The notes under the pieces are model-generated. The model was given only the letters and a program-made list of their open reading frames with translations, had not been told where the DNA came from and ran no database searches. Below, piece after piece: positions 26,549 to 35,144 of a stretch of DNA of 42,257 nt. Both the position numbers and the translations under genes were made by a program. The DNA comes from Micromonospora tarensis (GTDB lineage: Bacteria; Actinomycetota; Actinomycetes; Mycobacteriales; Micromonosporaceae): positions 1-42,257 of the forward strand of contig NZ_JAEVHL010000030.1 of the NCBI RefSeq assembly GCF_016803395.1. The letters are read 5' to 3'. Positions within the stretch are counted from its first letter, which is position 1. Each line of letters begins with the position of its first letter.

Positions 26549-28482
26549 GTGACGAGCAGCAACATGCATCGGGGATGGACCAGCCGAACGGCCTGGCAGG
26601 GGCGGTTCGACGCTCCGCTGCGCGCGTTCCTGCGCACCGAGACCGGCGGGGCGCGGGTGGTGCTGGTCGCCGCGGTGGCGGCGCTGGTCTGGGCCAACCT
26701 GGACGTGTCGTCGTACGAGTCGGTGTGGCGCACCTCCTTCTCGGTCCAGCTCGGCGACTGGCCGGTGTCACACGAGCTGCGCACCTGGGTCAACAGCGGG
26801 TTGATGACGTTCTTCTTCCTGGTCGCCGGGCTGGAGCTGCGTCGTGAGTTCGACATCGGCGAGCTGCGGGAGCGGCGTCGGCTGGCGTTGCCGATGCTGG
26901 CCGGGTTCGGCGGCATGCTCCTGCCGATCGGGATCTACCTCGCGTTCAACGCCGGGCAGACCACCGCGGCGGGCTGGGGTGCGGTGATGGCCACCGACAC
27001 GGCGCTCGCGCTGGGCGCGCTGGCGGTCTTCGGGCCGCGCTTCTCGGATCGGTTGCGCGGTTTCCTGCTGACCGTCTCCGTCGTCGACGACCTGGTGGCG
27101 ATCGCGGTGCTGGCGATCGCGTACCCGGAGCACCCGTCGGTGACCGCGCTGCTCGTCGCGGCGGCGATCTTCGTCGTCGTGGTGTTGGCCCGGGGCTGCG
27201 GTGTGCGCTTCGGCCCGGTCTACGCGCTGTTGGGGGTGGCGGCCTGGCTCGCGGTCTCGGAATCCGGTGTCGACCCGGTCGTGGTGGGTCTGGTGATGGG
27301 GTTGCTGACCTACGCCTACGCGCCCGGGCGCAGCGACCTGCAGCGGGCCAGCGACCAGTTCCGACTCTCCGGGAACAGCCCACCCCGCAGCTGGCCCGGA
27401 TGGCCCAGGCCGGGCTGGTCTCGGCGCTGTCGCCGAACGAGCGGCTCCAGACGCTCTACCATCCGTGGGCGAGCTACCTGGTCGTGCCGCTCTTCGCGCT
27501 GGCCAACGCCGGGATCGTGATCGACGGTGACCTGCTGGCCCGAGCGGTGACCTCGCCGGTCACCCTCGGCGTCGTGCTGGCGTACGTCGTCGGCAAGCCG
27601 GCTGGGATCGTGGTGACCTCGTGGTTGGTGGCCCGGTTGAGCGGCGACCGGTTCCGGCCGCCGGTGGGCTGGCTGGCCGTCGCCGGGGTCGGCACGGTCT
27701 CCGGCATCGGGTTCACCGTCGCGCTGTTGATCGCCACCCACGCGCTGCACGGCCCCGCCCTGGACGAGGCGAAGCTCGGCATCATCGTCGCGACGCTCGC
27801 CGCGTCCCTCGTCACCTGGGTGGTGTTCCGCTCGGTCGGGCGGCTCGCGCCGGCACGCCGGGCGCGCGCGCTGCTGGGGGTCGCCGAGGGGATCGTCGAC
27901 CTGATGCTGCCGGTCGATCCGGACCGTGATTATATGCGCGGGGACCTCGACGCGCCGGTGACGATCGTGGAGTACGGCGATTTCGAGTGCCCCTACTGCG
28001 GGCAGGCCGAGCCGGTGGTCCGGGAGTTGCTGGCCGACTTCGCCAACGTCCGGTACGTCTGGCGACACCTGCCGCTCACCGATGTCCACCCGCACGCCCA
28101 GCTCGCCGCCGAGGCCGCCGAGGCGGCGGGGGAGCAGCACGCGTTCTGGGAGATGCACGATCTGCTCCTCGCCCACCAGGACGCCCTCAACCCCGCCGAC
28201 GTGCTCGGCTACGCCGAACAGCTCGGCCTGGACCTGGACGGGTTCCGGGAGCACATGGCCAAGCGGATGGGCGTCGACCGGATCGCCGAGGACGTCGACT
28301 CCGCCGACCTCAGCGGCGTCACCGGCACCCCGACCTTCTTCGTCAACGGCCGACGCCACCACGGGGCGTACGACATCGCCGCGCTCTCGGCGGCGGTGAA
28401 GTCGGCGTTCGCGAGCGCCAAGTTGCGCCCCGAGTACCACCCCCGGGAACCCGGGCGTCTCGATGGTGGGCCGGCGAGCTGA
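26549..28482 (+). CDS. nhaA: NhaA Na+/H+ antiporter fused to a DsbA-like domain, frameshifted
   Basis: This sodium/proton antiporter has about eleven membrane helices. It shows WANSGLMTFFFLVAGLE-type helix II (here WVNSGLMTFFFLVAGLE), MATDTALALG and the conserved Asp pair in SVVDDLVAIAVL that carries ion exchange. After the membrane part, from about residue 455, comes a thioredoxin/DsbA-like domain with the redox motif CPYC (about 481-484) and the cis-Pro segment VTGTPTFFVNG. The frame breaks near 27368. Adding one T gives FRLFREQPTPQLAR and a 644-residue protein. The start is GTG 26549; ATG 26564 is an alternative. Such fusions occur in actinobacteria; the fused domain probably acts in disulfide chemistry near the membrane. 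Confidence 0.85.
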
Positions 28483-28579
28483 CCGCCGGGACTTCTGGCC
28501 GTCATTCGGCCAGGTAGCCGAGGGACCTCGGGGTCCGATCGGCCTCCGCTCCGCCGGGGTGGGGATGTCCTGGTCGTTA

Positions 28580-28618
28580 CCTATGGAGCTGAATCGTCTG
28601 CGACATCAGCTCCATAGG
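28580..28618. repeat. Perfect 13-bp inverted repeat between convergent genes
   Basis: Arms CCTATGGAGCTGA (28580-28592) and TCAGCTCCATAGG (28606-28618) enclose 13 bases with a further small TCG/CGA stem. It lies between the stops of nhaA and the MFS gene, so it can act as a bidirectional terminator. Its composition differs from the surroundings, and it may be a member of a dispersed palindromic family. Confidence 0.65.
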
Positions 28619-28672
28619 ACGCCCATCCACCACGCCGCGCCCCGCCCGGCAGCCCGTCATCCCTCAGGACGT

Positions 28673-30073
28673 TCAGGTGGTGGGGAGGCCGGCGAGACGG
28701 CTGGCTCGTCGTCCCGCGACGGCCACGACGACGGCCAGGACCAGGGCGATCAGGAAGAAGATGTCCGCGCCGGTGAAGGCCGCGTGGAAGCCCGCCGTCG
28801 GGTCGGTGGCGGAGCTGGCTCGGGTGTACGCGATGGTCAGGATCGAGATGCCCAGTGAGCCGCCGATTTGGTGGGCGACGTTGACGAGACCGGACGCGGC
28901 GCCGGCGTCCTGTGCTTCCACCCCGGCGACGCCGCCCTGGGTCATCAGGATGATGGCGATGCCCTGGCCGATTCCGATCACCAGAAGTGGCAGCAGGACG
29001 TCTGGGAAGTAGCTGGAGCCGGTCGAGATGCGGGACAGCCACGCCATGCCGGCCAGCGCGATGATGAGGGACACCACCAGCAGGGCGGGACGGCCGAGCC
29101 GGTTCTGCAGTGGCCGGATGGCGTACACCATGGCGAAGAACATGCCGGTGATGGGAACGTACGCGAAGCCGGTCTGCAGGGCGCTGAGGTGCAGCACCTC
29201 CTGCAGGTACTGACTGAGGAAGTAGAAGGTGGAGAAGGTCGCGCCCACGATGAGGATCCGACCGGCGTACGCCCCGGAGCGTTCCATGCTGCGGAAGAGT
29301 CGCAGTGGGGTGATGGGCTGGGGCGCGCGGTGCTCGATCAGCACGAAGGTGCTGAGGAGTGCTGCGCCGAGGCCCAGTGACACCACGGTGGCCGGTGCGC
29401 TCCAGCCGGCTGCGGCGGCCTGGATGAAGCCGTACACCAGGGCGGTCATGCCGCCGGTGGAGGTCAGCGCGCCGCCGAGGTCGAAGGTGCCGGAGCGGCG
29501 TTCGGTCTCGGCCAAAAAGCGCGGCGCGAGCAGTGCGATGGCGATGCCGATCGGGACGTTGACGAGCATGCCCCAGCGCCAGGACAGCAGGTCGGTGAAG
29601 ACGCCGCCGATCACGATGCCGACGCTGCCGCCGGCGCCGATGACCGCGCTGTAAAGGGCGATCACCCTGGCCCGGGCACCCGGTTGGGGGTGGTCGGCGA
29701 CCAGCAGCGCGAGCGTGGAGGGCACCGCCAGCGCGGCGGCGAGGCCCTGCGCGACGCGGGCGGTGATCAGCCAACTGCCGCTCTGGGCGAGGCCGGCGGC
29801 GAGGGACGCCACGGTGAACAGTGTGATCCCGGCGAAAAAGACGCGGCGGCGGCCGAGCAGGTCGCCCGCTCGCGCGCCGAGCAGGAGCAGGCCGCCGAAG
29901 GCCAGGACATAGGCGTTCTGCACCCAGGACAGCCCGGACTGGGAGAGACCGAACTGCCGCTGTACGTGGGGGAGCGCGGTCGTGATGATCGAGGTGTCCA
30001 GCGTCATCATCAGCTGCGAGCCGAGGATGAGCGCCAGGGCGATCCCGCGACGGGTTGCGGGAGTCGGGGACAT
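28673..30073 (-). CDS. MFS drug exporter (DHA2 family)
   Basis: This 466-residue transporter with about 14 hydrophobic segments matches the drug:H+ antiporter DHA2 (EmrB/QacA-like) family. Features include the helix-1 motif TLDTSIITTALPHVQ, motif A GARAGDLLGRRRVF in the first cytoplasmic loop and an extra pair of central helices. It probably exports a toxic compound using proton motive force. The ATG at 30073 has GAAGGCGG upstream. It is divergent from a TetR gene with a strong palindrome between them, the standard arrangement for a ligand-induced efflux pump. Confidence 0.88.
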   Translation of the reverse strand: MSPTPATRRGIALALILGSQLMMTLDTSIITTALPHVQRQFGLSQSGLSWVQNAYVLAFGGLLLLGARAGDLLGRRRVFFAGITLFTVASLAAGLAQSGSWLITARVAQGLAAALAVPSTLALLVADHPQPGARARVIALYSAVIGAGGSVGIVIGGVFTDLLSWRWGMLVNVPIGIAIALLAPRFLAETERRSGTFDLGGALTSTGGMTALVYGFIQAAAAGWSAPATVVSLGLGAALLSTFVLIEHRAPQPITPLRLFRSMERSGAYAGRILIVGATFSTFYFLSQYLQEVLHLSALQTGFAYVPITGMFFAMVYAIRPLQNRLGRPALLVVSLIIALAGMAWLSRISTGSSYFPDVLLPLLVIGIGQGIAIILMTQGGVAGVEAQDAGAASGLVNVAHQIGGSLGISILTIAYTRASSATDPTAGFHAAFTGADIFFLIALVLAVVVAVAGRRASRLAGLPTT

Positions 30074-30128
30074 GGTCCGCCTTCTTTCGCGCTAGTCTGA
30101 TAGAGAACCTCCGGTTAAGTGGAGGCGC

Positions 30129-30148
30129 ACTATCACTCTAGTGATAGT
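30129..30148. promoter_or_regulatory. TetR operator palindrome between exporter and regulator
   Basis: Perfect 9-base arms ACTATCACT and AGTGATAGT flank a CT spacer. The half-site resembles classical tet operators (CTATCA...TGATAG). A further partial half (CTGATAGAG, 30097-30105) lies nearer the exporter start. Binding here would block both divergent genes. Confidence 0.7.
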
Positions 30149-30185
30149 TGCCCTCCGCTTGCTAGCGCTGGGAGACATCGGCACC

Positions 30186-30752
30186 GTGACGGCCCTCACC
30201 CATCTGCGCGTGGCTCGCCCGCACCGGGCGGACGCGGCCCGTAACTACGACGCGATCCTGGCGGCGGCCCGGCTCGCCTTCGCCGAGCAGGGCGCGGACG
30301 CTCCGCTGGAGGAGATCGCTCGCCGCGCCGGGGTGGGCATCGCGACCCTCTACCGCAACTTCCCCACCCGAGAGGTGCTGATCGAGAACGTCTACATCAC
30401 CGAGGTCGAGGTGGTGTGCGAGGCGGCCCGGGAGGCCGAGAGTCTGGCCCCCCGCGCCGGTCTGTACGCGTGGCTGCGGCGCTTCGTCGAGTACATCGGC
30501 GCGAAGCAGCCCCTGGCCGCCGGTCTCAACCGGGAGTCCACCGCCTACCTGGAGTGTCGGCGAGCGCTCTACGCGGCCGGCGGGCCGTTGTTGGAGCGTG
30601 CCCAGCGAGCCCGCGAGGTGCGTGCCGACGTGGCGATCGACGACGTCATGCGCCTCGCCAGCGCCATCGCCTCCGGGCACTTTCCCCAGGCTGAGCAGCG
30701 CGAACGCGTGCTCACGGTCGCCCTGGACGGGTTGAGTACGCCGCCGGGGTGA
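30186..30752 (+). CDS. TetR family regulator of the divergent MFS exporter
   Basis: This 188-residue regulator has an N-terminal helix-turn-helix (AARNYDAILAAARLAFAEQG, then APLEEIARRAGVGIATLYRNFPTREVL at about residues 35-62), the standard TetR recognition helix, followed by a helical effector-binding domain. It probably represses the divergent exporter and itself through the palindrome at 30129-30148. The start is uncertain. The GTG at 30186 follows GGGAGA and removes a 15-residue extension that would begin at 30141 inside the operator. Confidence 0.85.
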   Translation: MTALTHLRVARPHRADAARNYDAILAAARLAFAEQGADAPLEEIARRAGVGIATLYRNFPTREVLIENVYITEVEVVCEAAREAESLAPRAGLYAWLRRFVEYIGAKQPLAAGLNRESTAYLECRRALYAAGGPLLERAQRAREVRADVAIDDVMRLASAIASGHFPQAEQRERVLTVALDGLSTPPG

Positions 30753-30834
30753 CGCCCGGCCGTCGAGCTGCGGCCCCTGTCCACAGTGGAGCAACTGCCG
30801 AACGTATCCGGTACATCACGATGGACCTGGGCTC

Positions 30835-30863
30835 TTGACTCTGGTGAGACATCGGGCCACCAT
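30835..30863 (+). promoter_or_regulatory. Candidate promoter of the GH2 gene
   Basis: TTGACT at 30835-30840 is a good -35 element. At a 17-base spacing lies CACCAT (30858-30863), a weak -10 keeping the A at position 2 and T at position 6. The predicted transcription start would fall inside the first LacI-type operator. Confidence 0.4.
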
Positions 30864-30864
30864 C

Positions 30865-30907
30865 TGACAACGTTGTCACCGACCCCCGTTATCTGACAAC
30901 GTTGTCA
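30865..30907. promoter_or_regulatory. Tandem LacI-family operators TGACAACGTTGTCA
   Basis: Two identical perfect 14-base palindromes sit at 30865-30878 and 30894-30907, centres 29 bases apart (close to three helical turns). The central CG and the AACGTT core are typical of LacI/GalR regulators in actinobacteria. The second ends 14 bases before the GH2 start codon, so repressor binding would block both initiation and elongation. Confidence 0.8.
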
Positions 30908-30921
30908 TTACTGGAGGCACG

Positions 30922-33900
30922 ATGTCCGAGCCCACGCCCGTTTCGCGGCGTACCTTCCTCTCCGCCGGAGCCACACTGCTGGCGTCGGTCGGGGTGACCG
31001 CGCTGTTGCCGGACGCCGTCGCGGCCGCCGCCCCGGCGACGCCGACCGCCGGCGGTTCGGCCACCGACCTCGCCAAATACCGTCCGGTAGCGGTCTCCTC
31101 CACCGACTACGCGCCCACGCCCGCCACCTTCGCGGTGGACGGGCTGCCGCAGGTGGGTGTCCGGGGCAGTGGTTGGCGGGCCGCCAACGGCGATCCCCAG
31201 TGGATCTCGGTGGACCTCCAGGCGCTCTGCCGGGTCGAGGCAGTCACACTGGTCTTCGAGGCCACCCTCGCCGACGGCCCGTTCGACGGCAACTACACCG
31301 AGACCGACGGCGACGAGATCCTCTCCAGCGCCGCCACGGCGTACCGGATCGAGGTCTCCACCGACAACCGCGCCTGGCGGTCGGTGTACGAGACCGCCGA
31401 CGGGCAGGGCGGGGTGCAGGCCATCAAGCTGCCCGATCCGGTCGAGGCCCGGTGGATCCGGATGACCGCCACCAAGCGCTCGAACAGCAACCCGGTGGGC
31501 CTCAACGGCTTCCAGGTCTACGGCGTACCCCTGGCCGGCCGCCCGAAGGCCGAGGGCTGGACCAGCTGGGAGGGCGGCAACACCGGCCCGGCCCCGGCAC
31601 TCACTGTGGCCGCCGACGGCACGGTGCCGCTGGAGTCGGGCTGGTCGTTGACGATTGACGACTTCGCCGGCACCACCGACGGCGGGGAGCTCTCCCGGGC
31701 CGGCGTCGACGTCAGCTCCTGGCTGCCGGCGACGGTCCCCGGCACGGTGCTGGGCACCCTGGTCGAGCAGGGCCACCTGCCCGACCCGGTGGCCGGCTTC
31801 AACAACATGCGCATCCCGGAGGCGCTGTCCCGGCACACCTGGTGGTACCGGCGCGCACTGCGGTTGCCGCGCGAGCTGGACACCTCGGCCGGTCGACGGA
31901 TCTGGCTGGAGTTCGACGGCATCAACCACGAGGCGACCGCCTGGGTCAACGGGGTGCGGGTCGGCAGCGTGAAGCACCCGTTCGCGCGGGCGGCCTTCGA
32001 CATCACCGACGCCCTCGCCGGTCACCGGGGCGAGCACGTCCTCGCCGTCCGGGTCACCCCGATGCCGCACCAGGGCACCCCCGGCGACAAGGGCGCCGAC
32101 GGTCGCACCTTCCTCCAGTCGGCCCACCACTACCTGGACGCGCCGACCTACCTGGCGGTGTCCGGGTGGGACTGGATGCCCGCCGTCCGCGACCGGGTCA
32201 CCGGCCTCTGGGACCACGTCCGCCTGCGCAGCACCGGCCCCGTGGTCGTCGGCGACCCGCACGTGCGCACCACACTGCCGGACCTGCCGAAGACCGATAA
32301 CGCCGAGGTCACCATCCGGGTGCCGGTCCGCAACGCGACCGGCACCGCCACCTCTGTCACCGTCCGCGCGGAGTTCGACAGGGTACGCGTCGAGTCCACT
32401 GTCACCATCCCCGCCGGCGCGAGCACCACCGTCACCTTCACGCCTGAGCGCTTCCCCGCGCTGCGCCTGCGCAACCCCCGGCTGTGGTGGCCCAACGGCT
32501 ACGGCGACCCGCACCTGTACGACCTGACCCTCACCGCCACCGTCAGGCGCACCGTCAGCGACCGGCGTGAGCTGCGCTTCGGTGTCCGTGAGTTCGGCTA
32601 CGACTGGCACCAGCCGATCGTGATCTCGCCGCCCGGCAAGCCCCCGCTGGAGTTCGTCGACGGCGCCGCGGCGCAGACCGTCACGTTCGACCGGCAGCAC
32701 GCCCGGCACGTCCGGATCCAGGCCGGCCAGCGCGCCACCGGCTGGGGCATCTCGATGTACGCGCTGTCGGTGGCCGACGGCACCGGCCCGGACCTCGCCC
32801 TGCGCCGCGACGCCACCGCCTCGTCGTCGGAGAACGACACGAACGTGCCCGCCCGGGCTGTCGACGGCGACGCGGCGACCCGCTGGGCCTCGAAGGCCGA
32901 GGACGACCAGTGGATCCAGGTCGACCTCGGCGCGGCGGTCGACTTCGACCGGGTCACCATCGTGTGGGAGCAGGCGTACGCGCTGGACTACCGCGTCCAG
33001 GTCTCCGCGGACGGCGACGCCTGGAGCGACGTGACGTCGGTCAGCAACGACACCCCGCTCGGCAGCCGCGCCACCCAGGTCGAGACGTTCGCCAGCCAGA
33101 CCGCCCAGCACGTGCGCATCCAGACCGGCGCGCGGGTGACCTCGTGGGGGGTGTCCATGTGGGCGCTCTCGGTGCAGCGGCAGGCCGAGCCGGACGTCGA
33201 CCTGGCCCTGGGCCGGACCGCCACCGCGTCGTCGTCCGACGGCGACTCCAACGGCCCGGACCGGGCGGTTGACGGCAACCCCCGGACCCGGTGGTCGTCG
33301 ACGTTCGAGGACGACCAGTGGATCCAGGTCGACCTCGGCGCGCCGGTCAGCTTCGACCAGGTCACCATCGTCTGGGAGCAGGCCTACGCCCGTGACTTCG
33401 TCATCCAGGTCTCCACCGACGGGCGGTCGTGGACCGATGTGAAGTCGGTCAGCAACAAGATCACTGAGCTGAAGATCAGCGTCAACGGGGTGCCGGTGTT
33501 CGCCCGGGGCGGCAACTGGGGCTGGGACGAGCTGCTGCGCCGGGTGCTGCCGGACCGGCTGGCCGACACCGTCGAGATGCACCGCGACATGAACTTCACG
33601 ATGATCCGTAACTGGCTCGGCAGCAGCAACCGCGAGGAGCTGTACCGGGCCTGCGACGAGCAGGGCATCCTGGTCTGGAACGACTTCTGGCAGGCCGGCG
33701 GCTTCCTGCCCAACCCGCCCGGCTACGTCGACATCGCGGCCGACACGATCCGGCGTTTCCGGCACCACCCGTGCATCGTGGTCTGGTGCGGCGCCAACGA
33801 GGGTGACCCGCCGCCGATCGTCGACGCCGGCCTCAAGCAGGCCGTCAGCACGGAACACCCGGAGATCCTCTACATCCCCAACTCCGCCAGCGGCATCGTG

Positions 33901-34965
33901 AGCGGACGCGGGCCGTACCACTGGGTCGACCCGAGCACCTACACCGACGTGAAGATGTACGAGGCCGACTCGTTCGGCTTCCACACCGAGATCGGCATGC
34001 CGGTGGTGTCGGTGGTCGAGAGCATGCGCAACCTGGTCGGCGACGCACCGCAGTGGCCGATCGGCGAGGTGTGGAACTACCACGACTGGTCGACCATCGG
34101 CAACCAGCGCGTCGGCACGTACCAGGCGGCGATCGACGCGCGGCTCGGTGCGTCCGACTCGCTTGACGACTTCGCCACCCGGGCGCAGTTCGTCAACTAC
34201 GAGAGCCACCGCGCCATGTTCGAGGCGTGGAACGCCAACCTGTGGCAGGACGCCACCGGCCTGCTGCTGTGGATGTCGCACCCGGCGTGGCACAGCACGG
34301 TCTGGCAGACCTACGACTACGACCTCGACGTCAACGGCGCCTACTACGGTGCCCGCAAGGGCTGCGAGCCGCTGCACGTGCAGGCCGACCCGGGCAGCTG
34401 GCAGGTTCGGGTGGTCAACCACACCGCCGCGGCGCTCAACGGTGTCACGGTGAGCGCCCGCCGGTACGACCTGAACGGCAGGCCGTTGGGCACGGCGCAA
34501 CGCCAACGGGTGGACGTGGCCCGCTCGGCCACCACGCCGGTCTTCCCACTCGCCGCCCCGGACGGTGCCGGGCTGCACCTGGTGCGGCTGGAACTGCGGG
34601 ACAGCCGCGACCGGCTGCTCACCGAGAACACCTACTGGCGCTACGACAGGGCTGAGCAGATGCGGGCGCTCAACGACCTGCCGAGCACCCGGCTGTCGAC
34701 CTCGTCGAGCACGGCACGCGTCGTGGACGGCCGGAACACCGTCACCACGACGGTCCGCAACCAGGGCCGCACCGTCGCCGCGTTGGTCCGACTCGCGGTC
34801 CGTGACCAGCGCGGCAACCGGGTGCTGCCGGCCCGCTACAGCGACAACTACTTCTGGCTGCTGCCGGGGGAGACCCGTGAGGTGCGGATCTCCTGGCCCG
34901 CCCGCGCGGGCCTCACCGGCAAGGCCACGGTGACCGCGCAGGCGTACAACTCGGCCAGCAGTTGA
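30922..34965 (+). CDS. Tat-exported GH2 exo-glycosidase with inserted F5/8 C (CBM32-like) domains
   Basis: This 1347-residue secreted protein has a Tat signal (SRRTFLSAG), an N-terminal discoidin/CBM32-like domain (about 45-205), GH2 beta-sandwiches (about 230-570) and a GH2 TIM barrel (about 847-1130). Glu960 in WCGANEG is the acid/base and Glu1023 in FHTEIG the nucleophile. The overall plan resembles exo-beta-D-glucosaminidase (CsxA) and beta-mannosidase-type GH2 enzymes, so the substrate may be chitosan oligomers or a mannoside. About 265 residues of discoidin sequence are inserted just before the barrel strand ELKISVNGVPVFARGGNWG, in the order C-half, full domain, N-half. Expression is probably sugar-induced through the two LacI-type operators. 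Confidence 0.85.
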   Translation: MSEPTPVSRRTFLSAGATLLASVGVTALLPDAVAAAAPATPTAGGSATDLAKYRPVAVSSTDYAPTPATFAVDGLPQVGVRGSGWRAANGDPQWISVDLQALCRVEAVTLVFEATLADGPFDGNYTETDGDEILSSAATAYRIEVSTDNRAWRSVYETADGQGGVQAIKLPDPVEARWIRMTATKRSNSNPVGLNGFQVYGVPLAGRPKAEGWTSWEGGNTGPAPALTVAADGTVPLESGWSLTIDDFAGTTDGGELSRAGVDVSSWLPATVPGTVLGTLVEQGHLPDPVAGFNNMRIPEALSRHTWWYRRALRLPRELDTSAGRRIWLEFDGINHEATAWVNGVRVGSVKHPFARAAFDITDALAGHRGEHVLAVRVTPMPHQGTPGDKGADGRTFLQSAHHYLDAPTYLAVSGWDWMPAVRDRVTGLWDHVRLRSTGPVVVGDPHVRTTLPDLPKTDNAEVTIRVPVRNATGTATSVTVRAEFDRVRVESTVTIPAGASTTVTFTPERFPALRLRNPRLWWPNGYGDPHLYDLTLTATVRRTVSDRRELRFGVREFGYDWHQPIVISPPGKPPLEFVDGAAAQTVTFDRQHARHVRIQAGQRATGWGISMYALSVADGTGPDLALRRDATASSSENDTNVPARAVDGDAATRWASKAEDDQWIQVDLGAAVDFDRVTIVWEQAYALDYRVQVSADGDAWSDVTSVSNDTPLGSRATQVETFASQTAQHVRIQTGARVTSWGVSMWALSVQRQAEPDVDLALGRTATASSSDGDSNGPDRAVDGNPRTRWSSTFEDDQWIQVDLGAPVSFDQVTIVWEQAYARDFVIQVSTDGRSWTDVKSVSNKITELKISVNGVPVFARGGNWGWDELLRRVLPDRLADTVEMHRDMNFTMIRNWLGSSNREELYRACDEQGILVWNDFWQAGGFLPNPPGYVDIAADTIRRFRHHPCIVVWCGANEGDPPPIVDAGLKQAVSTEHPEILYIPNSASGIVSGRGPYHWVDPSTYTDVKMYEADSFGFHTEIGMPVVSVVESMRNLVGDAPQWPIGEVWNYHDWSTIGNQRVGTYQAAIDARLGASDSLDDFATRAQFVNYESHRAMFEAWNANLWQDATGLLLWMSHPAWHSTVWQTYDYDLDVNGAYYGARKGCEPLHVQADPGSWQVRVVNHTAAALNGVTVSARRYDLNGRPLGTAQRQRVDVARSATTPVFPLAAPDGAGLHLVRLELRDSRDRLLTENTYWRYDRAEQMRALNDLPSTRLSTSSSTARVVDGRNTVTTTVRNQGRTVAALVRLAVRDQRGNRVLPARYSDNYFWLLPGETREVRISWPARAGLTGKATVTAQAYNSASS

Positions 34966-34970
34966 CAGCT

Positions 34971-35011
34971 CGCGGTGGGAGGCGGCGCCCCGATCGCCGC
35001 CTCCCACCGCG
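34971..35011 (+). terminator. Strong hairpin terminator after the GH2 gene
   Basis: A perfect 17-base stem with a 7-base loop (34971-34987 with 34995-35011) begins 6 bases after the stop. It separates the GH2 gene from phoD. Confidence 0.85.
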
Positions 35012-35053
35012 TTCCGGCGGCCCCGGCTGTCGTCAGTGGATTGCCCCGGCGCC

Positions 35054-35075
35054 GTTCACTGGGTGTTTCGGCGAG
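35054..35075 (+). promoter_or_regulatory. Degenerate PHO-box-like repeat upstream of phoD
   Basis: GTTCACTGGGT is followed 11 bases later by GTTTCGGCGAG. Actinomycete PhoP sites are direct repeats of 11-base units beginning GTTCACC. The first unit matches six of seven conserved bases; the second is poor. It lies about 70 bases before the phoD start. Confidence 0.25.
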
Positions 35076-35144
35076 CGTCATGTCGGGCGGTTGGGATCAG
35101 GAAAGCACGGCAACATCGTCTGCTTTCCGGAAGGTCATTCATCC

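Noticed and set aside
30889..35007. 1372-residue open frame on the minus strand opposite the GH2 gene
   Set aside because: It is the antisense shadow of a high-GC gene with strong third-position bias. The composition is Arg/Gly/Val/His repeats, with no domains, while the plus strand shows catalytic motifs throughout.
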